A DNA stretch of 40,625 nucleotides from CAYZEZ01 sp964477295 (lineage in GTDB: Bacteria > Bacteroidota > Bacteroidia > Bacteroidales > SM23-62): NCBI GenBank assembly GCA_964477295.1, contig CAYZEZ010000006.1, forward strand, positions 1 through 40,625, read 5' to 3'. Positions 35,510-40,625 of the stretch are shown in pieces. The position numbers were made by a program, and so were the translations under genes. Each line of letters starts with the position of its first letter. Position 1 is the stretch's first letter. The notes under the pieces are model-generated. The model was not told the DNA's origin. It saw nothing but the letters and a program-made list of their open reading frames with translations, and did no database searches.

Positions 35510-37312
35510 TCATTCAGCTTTCTTGTTCTTCTTCCTGTCATGCTCGCTGAGCAAAATCTTTCTCAGGCGAACAGACTTGGGAGTTACCTCCACATATTCA
35601 TCTTCTCCAACATATTCGAGGGCTTCTTCCAGTGAAAATTTTATTGCCGGAGCTATCGATACCTTGTCATCTGATCCGGAGGCCCTCATATTGGTAAGTT
35701 TTTTTGTTTTGATCACATTTATAACAATGTCATCCTGCTTTGTATTCTCTCCAATCACCTGGCCGGCATAAATTTCTTCGTTCGGATCAATAAAGAATTT
35801 TCCCCTGTCCTGCAGTTTGTCGATCGAATAAGCAATGGATGTCCCTGTTTCCATGGCTATTAAGGCGCCATTCCTTTTATTTTTAAGCTCACCCTTCCAT
35901 GGCTCGTAACCCTTAAACCGGTGCGATATCACGGCATTTCCTTCGGTTGCTGTTAATATGGGCTGGGTGAGTCCGATCAACCCCCTGGCGGCTATTTTAA
36001 ATTCCAGCTTTATCCTGTCATTTTTTGTTGCAATATTCAGGATATCTCCTTTACGGTTGGTAACAATCTCTATTACTTTTCCCGAAAACTGTTCATCGAC
36101 ATCCACATACAGCAGTTCCACAGGTTCGTGCTTAAACCCATTAATTTCTTTGATAACAACCTTTGGCTGCCCGAGTTGAATTTCGTATCCTTCCCTTCTC
36201 ATGGTTTCAACGAGGATGGATAAATGAAGGATCCCCCTGCCATAGACTATTAATTTATCTGGTGAATCTGTCTCTTCAACCTTTAATGCCAGGTTTTTCT
36301 CTGTTTCTTTAAATAATCTGTCCCGGAGATGCCTTGAAGTAACAAATTTGCCCTCTTTGCCAAAAAAGGGTGAGTTGTTGATTGTAAAAAGCATGCTCAT
36401 GGAAGGTTCATCAATTGAGATTGGTTTTAAAGCTTCAGGCTCTTCAAAATCGGCAACGGTATCTCCAATGTCAAAATTTTCAAGTCCCAGGATAGCTACT
36501 ATTTCACCTGATTTCACTTCCTTTTTGGTTTTTTCTTTACCCAGGCCTTCAAAAGTATACAGTTCTTTAACAATAGATTTATTGATCAGGCCATTTCGCT
36601 GGATAACGGAAATCTGGTCACCCATTTTAATGCTTCCCCGGTGTATTTTCCCGACAGCTATCCTGCCTGTGTAAGAAGAGTAATCCAGTGAGCTGATCTG
36701 TAATTGCAAAGAACCCGGATTGTCTTTTGGCGGATCAAAATAATCTATGATCGTATCCAGCAGATAGGTTATGTTTTCCGTTGGTGATTTCCAATCGGCA
36801 CCCATCCATCCCTGTTTTGATGAACCGTAAACCGTTGGAAAGTTCAGCTGTTCTTCTGTGGCATCAAGTGAATACATCAGGTCGAATACGGCTTCATTTG
36901 TCTCTTCCGGATTACAATTTGGCTTGTCCACTTTGTTAATGACAACGATAACTTTCAGGTCCAGTTCCAACGCTTTTTGCAACACAAACCGTGTTTGTGG
37001 CATAGGGCCTTCAAGAGCATCAACAAGCAATAACACCCCGCTGGCCATATTCAATACACGCTCCACCTCGCCTCCAAAATCGGAATGGCCAGGTGTATCG
37101 ATAATATTTATCTTTGTCCCCTTATATTTTACCGATACGTTTTTGGATAAAATAGTAATGCCTCTCTCCCGTTCCAGGTCACTTGAATCCAGTATCAGAT
37201 CACGCACTTCCTCGTTATCCCTGAACATTTTTACCTGGTGCAGGATCCTGTCGACCATGGTTGTTTTTCCGTGATCAACATGTGCTATTATGGCAATGTT
37301 TCTTATATCCAT
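35510..37312 (-). CDS. typA: Ribosome-associated GTPase TypA/BipA
   Basis: A 600-residue translational GTPase. G1 AHVDHGKTT, G2/switch region ERGITI, G3 DTPGHSDFGGEV and G4 NKVDK are all present near the N-terminus, followed by the EF-G-like domain and the characteristic TypA C-terminal domain (GGSD-type ending with VRLRKILLSEHDRKK). TypA binds the ribosome and helps growth at low temperature and stress. The length is normal. It is a single gene with a candidate -7 box 31 bases upstream. Confidence 0.97.
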   Translation of the reverse strand: MDIRNIAIIAHVDHGKTTMVDRILHQVKMFRDNEEVRDLILDSSDLERERGITILSKNVSVKYKGTKINIIDTPGHSDFGGEVERVLNMASGVLLLVDALEGPMPQTRFVLQKALELDLKVIVVINKVDKPNCNPEETNEAVFDLMYSLDATEEQLNFPTVYGSSKQGWMGADWKSPTENITYLLDTIIDYFDPPKDNPGSLQLQISSLDYSSYTGRIAVGKIHRGSIKMGDQISVIQRNGLINKSIVKELYTFEGLGKEKTKKEVKSGEIVAILGLENFDIGDTVADFEEPEALKPISIDEPSMSMLFTINNSPFFGKEGKFVTSRHLRDRLFKETEKNLALKVEETDSPDKLIVYGRGILHLSILVETMRREGYEIQLGQPKVVIKEINGFKHEPVELLYVDVDEQFSGKVIEIVTNRKGDILNIATKNDRIKLEFKIAARGLIGLTQPILTATEGNAVISHRFKGYEPWKGELKNKRNGALIAMETGTSIAYSIDKLQDRGKFFIDPNEEIYAGQVIGENTKQDDIVINVIKTKKLTNMRASGSDDKVSIAPAIKFSLEEALEYVGEDEYVEVTPKSVRLRKILLSEHDRKKNKKAE

Positions 37313-37342
37313 ACTATCTCTTGCTCAAATTTATGAAGTCCG

Positions 37343-37350
37343 CAAAAGTA
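37343..37350 (-). promoter_or_regulatory. Putative -7 box for typA
   Basis: TACTTTTG on the minus strand matches TANNTTTG and lies 31 bases before the typA start. A second match (TAAATTTG, 37326-37333) is closer to the start. Neither has a clear -33 TTG. Confidence 0.4.
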
Positions 37351-37578
37351 ACGTATTTAAATCACAGTAAAAAATGGATTTTTTTGGACGAAACAATACC
37401 TCCGACTGGTGTATACCTCCAGCCGATAAGCAGTTTCTTCCGGCTCGCCGATGCCGATCATTTAGTACATCCTCACAGGGACTTGAACACAATAGCCAGG
37501 GTAACAAACCTGAACTATGAAAAATATCCAGGCAAATTTATCAGGCCGGTTTATCGTTGATGGTTCAAATTTAAGTCT

Positions 37579-38049
37579 TCAATCATCATCCTTCTCGTCT
37601 CCTTCTTCCCCTTCATCCTCCTCAGCCATTTTTTTGCCAGTAATTACTCCATCAGCAGTAATGGTTATCTCCATTTCCTCCTCTCCACTGGCAATGATAA
37701 TTTCAAAACCGTTAAATTCCATGTTTTCAAGGCTGACTGCTTCTTTAATTTCGAATCCTTCAAATTTAAGATGGAGTGAATCAACGACCAGGGATGGAAG
37801 TTCGTCGATGCTGAGTGAAGCTTCTGTTTCAATCCAGCTGCCGGAATTATCAAAGCAGGCCGACATTTCTTTTCCGTTCATCATAAATTCAGCTTCCCAT
37901 TCGTTTTCTTCTTCCTGTTCCCACTTTACTTTTTCAGCAGAAGTGAATTTTTTTGTAAAAGCATCCTGGATGCTTTTAGGCGGGTTAGTTGATTCACAGG
38001 CAAAGAGGATCAGACTCGCCACCATTAAGGACCCGATTAAATTTTTCAT
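37579..38049 (-). CDS. PepSY-like lipoprotein with acidic tail
   Basis: A 156-residue lipoprotein (LILFACES, lipidated Cys 18). The mature part has two repeats of the PepSY-like/DUF2874 type: first IQDAFTKKFTSAEKVKWEQEEENEWEAEF and second LKFEGFEIKEAV...GFEIIIASG. The C-terminus is a run of Glu and Asp (about 20 residues). PepSY-like proteins of this type bind in the periplasm and some resemble beta-lactamase-inhibitor folds. The acidic tail could bind Ca or Mg. No operon partners. The role is unknown. Confidence 0.82.
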   Translation of the reverse strand: MKNLIGSLMVASLILFACESTNPPKSIQDAFTKKFTSAEKVKWEQEEENEWEAEFMMNGKEMSACFDNSGSWIETEASLSIDELPSLVVDSLHLKFEGFEIKEAVSLENMEFNGFEIIIASGEEEMEITITADGVITGKKMAEEDEGEEGDEKDDD

Positions 38050-38289
38050 TTTTTTAAGTATTATTGGTTACAAGGAATATCAAATATCATATAAGCCGTA
38101 AAAACAATATAATAATTATTCAAAGTTATTCTTTCTTAATCAATTATAGGGCTATTGCAGGAAAAAATAAGTTAGCATTACAGATTCCATACTTCCGGCT
38201 TGCCATATTGTGGGGAAAGGATCAAAGATTCCTCGCTGCTTACGGGGAGCTTCAATCGATCTTTTTAAAGATATTTCACTAAATAACCT

Positions 38290-38454
38290 AAGTTGCTAGT
38301 TACGAATTGCTAGTCACGAGTTGCTAGTTACTAGATGTCTGAATAACAGCCACTTATGATTTAGTCAATTAAACCTATTTTAAAACTGTAAAACAACTAA
38401 GTCATTGAATATTAATGTTATAACTAGCAACTAGCACCCAGTATCTAGCAACTT
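38290..38454. repeat. Intergenic inverted-repeat element, copy 2
   Basis: A 165-bp second copy of the element at 10812. Left end AAGTTGCTAGTTAC, right end GTATCTAGCAACTT. The conserved core TGTCTGAATAACAGCCA lies at 38336-38352. Repeats in the arms use GCTAG where copy 1 uses GCCAG, and both arms have changed together. It sits in a 493-bp gene-free stretch (38050-38542); the remainder of that stretch shows nothing I recognise. It ends about 90 bases before the metallophosphoesterase gene. Confidence 0.75.
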
Positions 38455-38515
38455 GAATCCGGGGATGAATAATTGTTCTGATGCCGTCAGGAAGGAATAT
38501 ACCTTTATATTTTGG

Positions 38516-38523
38516 TACATTTG
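38516..38523 (+). promoter_or_regulatory. Putative -7 box for the secreted metallophosphoesterase gene
   Basis: TACATTTG matches TANNTTTG and ends 19 bases before the ATG at 38543. No good -33 element was seen. The short leader also fits the internal ATG at 38609. Confidence 0.35.
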
Positions 38524-38542
38524 AAGCTCAGGTAATTGTTTT

Positions 38543-39988
38543 ATGAAACGGAGAAGAGATACAAAAGGCATCATTCAAAATGAGAATCATAGTATATTCA
38601 GCCGGGCAATGAGAATGGTACTTATTTTCCTGGTCTCGGTTCATTCAATAGTAAGCGCCCAGGAAGATACTTCGTATGCATTTATTGTAGCCGGACATGC
38701 CTATGGCGCACATGCCGGGGGGAATACCGGCCTTCATCCTGCCCTGCTAAGCAGGTTGAATTCAGGATATGATTCAACTACAGCATTTTTTGTTTTCACG
38801 GGTGATATTGTCAATTTTAGTACTCCCGAAAGCTGGCAGCAGGTAGAAGATGAGATGGCAAACTATGCATTGCCTTACTATTACGTGATGGGCAACCATG
38901 ATGACAACGACGCGGGATGGCAGGTATTTGAGGATAAATTTGGCGGTACATATTATGCATTCAATTCGCAGAGCGAGTTATTTATTGTATTAAACAGTAC
39001 AGAGGATGAACGGTCCATTTCCTCTGATCAGATTGATTTTTTGAAAGAACAGTTAAACCAGGCAGGTGATACCATCCACACAATTTTTATTTTCTTTCAT
39101 GAAGTCCTGTGGAACAGTCATGAGAAGTACATCGGGGTAATGAGCAACAGCCGGTCGAGGTATGATCAAATGGTGAATTATTCGAATTATTGGGAAGAGG
39201 TCCACCCGGTACTTTCAGGGAAGCCTGACAAAAACTTTTTCCTGATTGCGGGTGACGTTGGTGGAAATCCGGATGCTGTTTCTGCGTTTTACGATAAGTG
39301 GGATAATATTACGTTCCTTGCATCAGGTATGGGAGAAGTGGCCGATGAAAATTATCTTTTAGTCCGGGTGTTTTCTAAAGATTCCATTGAATTTGAACTG
39401 GTACCTTTAGACAGTTCACTCAGCCTTCCTGGGGTTGAGTTTTACAGCGTCCCCCCTGCCACGGAAGCAATTACGGGTCCTGAAGTCGTGCCTCAGGGAG
39501 GGATTGCTGTTGAATATTCGGTGCCGGAGGTGTTCAATGCAAGCTCCTATGTATGGGAATTGCCTGTTGGAGCAACAGGCACCAGCACATCGACTCATAT
39601 CGCGATAGATTTTGATTCCGGTTTTGCCGGAGGCACACTTTCCGTTCAGGCGGCACGGGATGGATTTGGTAAAGGGCCTGCCTCTTCAATGATGATTCAG
39701 GCGGCTGAAACACCGGTTGAATTGCATGAAGCAGATGATGGTTCACCGCGTATTGATTTCATGGAAGCCAATAATTATTTTATTGTCGGATTTACAGGGT
39801 TTGATGAAGATGAGTTATCTGTTCGTGCATTTGATGTCAGCGGAAGATTGTTTAAATCAGAAAGAATTGGAATTGCGGGTGAGTATGCTGAAATGCAAAT
39901 CGATAAAAAGGATATTTCACAAGGAATTATTTTCCTTTCCATATCAACACGAACCCGGCATATCACAAAGAAATTTGTGATCAGGTGA
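38543..39988 (+). CDS. Secreted metallophosphoesterase with PKD-like and T9SS sorting domains
   Basis: A 481-residue exported protein. The signal peptide is best placed from an internal ATG at 38609 (MRMVLIFLVSVHSIVSAQ); the upstream 22 residues are polar and basic. The phosphoesterase domain (about 45-290) has TGDIVN, MGNHDD, FFHEVLW and IAGDVGGN, but the usual first motif Asp-x-His reads AGHAYG and the final Gly-His-x-His is absent. Residues about 300-395 form a PKD/Ig-like module (YVWELPVGATGTSTSTHIAI). The last roughly 80 residues are a T9SS type A sorting tail (VRAFDVSGRLFKSERI...KKFVIR). It acts outside the cell; its substrate is unknown. Confidence 0.85.
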   Translation: MKRRRDTKGIIQNENHSIFSRAMRMVLIFLVSVHSIVSAQEDTSYAFIVAGHAYGAHAGGNTGLHPALLSRLNSGYDSTTAFFVFTGDIVNFSTPESWQQVEDEMANYALPYYYVMGNHDDNDAGWQVFEDKFGGTYYAFNSQSELFIVLNSTEDERSISSDQIDFLKEQLNQAGDTIHTIFIFFHEVLWNSHEKYIGVMSNSRSRYDQMVNYSNYWEEVHPVLSGKPDKNFFLIAGDVGGNPDAVSAFYDKWDNITFLASGMGEVADENYLLVRVFSKDSIEFELVPLDSSLSLPGVEFYSVPPATEAITGPEVVPQGGIAVEYSVPEVFNASSYVWELPVGATGTSTSTHIAIDFDSGFAGGTLSVQAARDGFGKGPASSMMIQAAETPVELHEADDGSPRIDFMEANNYFIVGFTGFDEDELSVRAFDVSGRLFKSERIGIAGEYAEMQIDKKDISQGIIFLSISTRTRHITKKFVIR

Positions 39989-40013
39989 TGTTTTTGCATT
40001 ACCTCTTTTAATA

Positions 40014-40246
40014 GTGTACTTCAATGGATGGTATGTTCTCCGGCAGGGTACTTCTTATTTATTCAAAACGAAACTGTACAGGGATGACCTGGCATCGTTT
40101 GAAGGATTAGCATTAAGCCCTGAAAAAATGATACGATAATGAAAGGTGAATTACCTGACAATTCTGCTTTGCACTGGATTTTAAACAGGATAAGAGATTT
40201 AAACCTTAAGTTGATCTCAGTAAGTACAGAAGATATTAAATCATAA
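40014..40246 (+). pseudogene. Small conserved protein gene broken by a frameshift in an A6 run
   Basis: The first frame (from GTG 40014, start uncertain) encodes ...LYRDDLASFEGLALSPEK and hits a stop just after an A6 run (40123-40128). The second, from ATG 40139, encodes GELPDNSALHWILNRIRDLNL. One extra A would join them as SPEK-NDTIMKGEL, and together they resemble a short family with F-E-G-L then G-x-L-x-D-x-A-A-L-H-G and I-R-D-L-G-L, seen widely without a named function. It could be a real mutation, a programmed or transcriptional slip, or an assembly error. The rest of the 40247-40483 gap shows no supported gene. Confidence 0.5.
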
Positions 40247-40483
40247 AAAAAGATCAAATTACAGACAATTCAATAATGCTTTCCATCATCGAACCTGAAT
40301 GCCTGGTTGAAAAATATTTGTAAACGGGTTGAAAATTTCTATGCTGAGAATAGCAACAAGATTGAAGATGTGAAGTATATTTGCCTGCTGTGAAAGGATC
40401 CACTAAACTATACTTTAAGAATCCTCTCGGATGTGCTGCCTTTAATTATTCTATATGGAGGCGCATAATAATTATTACCTGAC

Positions 40484-40625
40484 ATGTCTAAGAAAAAACT
40501 GGGTGTTCTATCATCCACTGCAATTTGTGGGAACGATATCAGTTCCTCGGTTCTTTATGTCTCTGCACTTGCCATTGGATTCGCGGGACAGTATGCCTGG
40601 ATCACTCTGCTTATCGTGGCAGTAG
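40484..40625 (+). CDS. APC-family permease, N-terminal part (cut by window edge)
   Basis: ATG 40484 opens 47 codons to the edge of the window. MSKKKLGVLSSTAICGNDISSSVLYVSALAI has the basic start and first transmembrane helix of amino-acid/polyamine/organocation permeases, with the unwound-helix motif G-x-D/N-I-S-S-S-V equivalent to the substrate-binding G-S-G-I of other APC members. The rest of the gene is outside, so the substrate cannot be suggested. Confidence 0.78.
   Translation, partial: MSKKKLGVLSSTAICGNDISSSVLYVSALAIGFAGQYAWITLLIVAV

Noticed and set aside
37333..37560. A 75-codon plus-strand frame (MKSAKVTYLNHSKKW...) upstream of typA
   Set aside because: It begins inside the likely typA promoter region, has no clear ribosome binding site and no family I recognise; chance open frame is as likely.
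38064..38282. A 72-codon frame in the gap after the PepSY-like gene
   Set aside because: No start signal, no motif and no family resemblance; the region is likely non-coding.

Overview
The window looks like chromosomal DNA from a Bacteroidota (Bacteroidetes) bacterium, probably a marine or sediment member of the Bacteroidales/Marinilabiliales type. The evidence is two proteins with C-terminal type IX secretion sorting domains, a TonB-dependent receptor with STN and carboxypeptidase-regulatory N-terminal domains next to a DUF4249 lipoprotein, an ELWxxDGT-repeat protein, a sulfatase beside a probable glycoside hydrolase, and -7 boxes of the TANNTTTG type. No taxonomic search was possible, so the genus is unknown. 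No rRNA, tRNA, CRISPR array, prophage or intact insertion sequence was found.

Layout: 1-805 (-) is the start of a sensor histidine kinase, divergent from a Ser-rich secreted protein (943-1464). An ORF6N-domain gene (1743-2222) follows, with a 31-bp palindrome upstream and a stop codon inside its expected N-terminus. Housekeeping genes come next: glnS (-), folB (+) and a small CWC zinc-ribbon-like gene. 4893-8732 is the large ELWxxDGT-repeat secreted protein. 9050-10537 is a DNRLRE-type lipoprotein. Then come a group II intron 3' remnant and an inverted-repeat element, a DsrE-like protein, a lactonase-family beta-propeller, an outer-membrane-protein remnant, flavodoxin and an M28 peptidase.

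15398-19541 (-) holds a glycyl radical enzyme, its activase and an esterase in one direction. The next genes are a metallophosphoesterase, a truncated YrdB-like gene and an Fe-S aldo/keto reductase (all -). A sulfatase (+) and a probable six-hairpin glycosidase (-) converge with no base between their stop codons. 26505-27880 (-) is a tandem pair of paralogous secreted proteins of unknown function. 28068-28898 holds two dead genes, a MauG/cytochrome c peroxidase fragment and a sugar phosphate isomerase.

28942-35351 (-) is a four-gene operon: unknown exported protein, TonB receptor, DUF4249 lipoprotein, and an MG2-like protein ending in a plug-like domain. typA (-), a PepSY-like lipoprotein (-), a second copy of the inverted-repeat element, a secreted metallophosphoesterase with a T9SS tail, a frameshifted small gene and the start of an APC-family permease close the window.

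Broadly, the window joins translation and cofactor genes with surface and periplasmic functions for glycan or nutrient uptake. Its most striking feature is the number of gene remnants between intact genes. The two observations most worth following are the uncharacterised glycyl radical enzyme with an unusual GCGEY active-site loop, and the two-copy intergenic element whose arms differ between copies but stay self-complementary.
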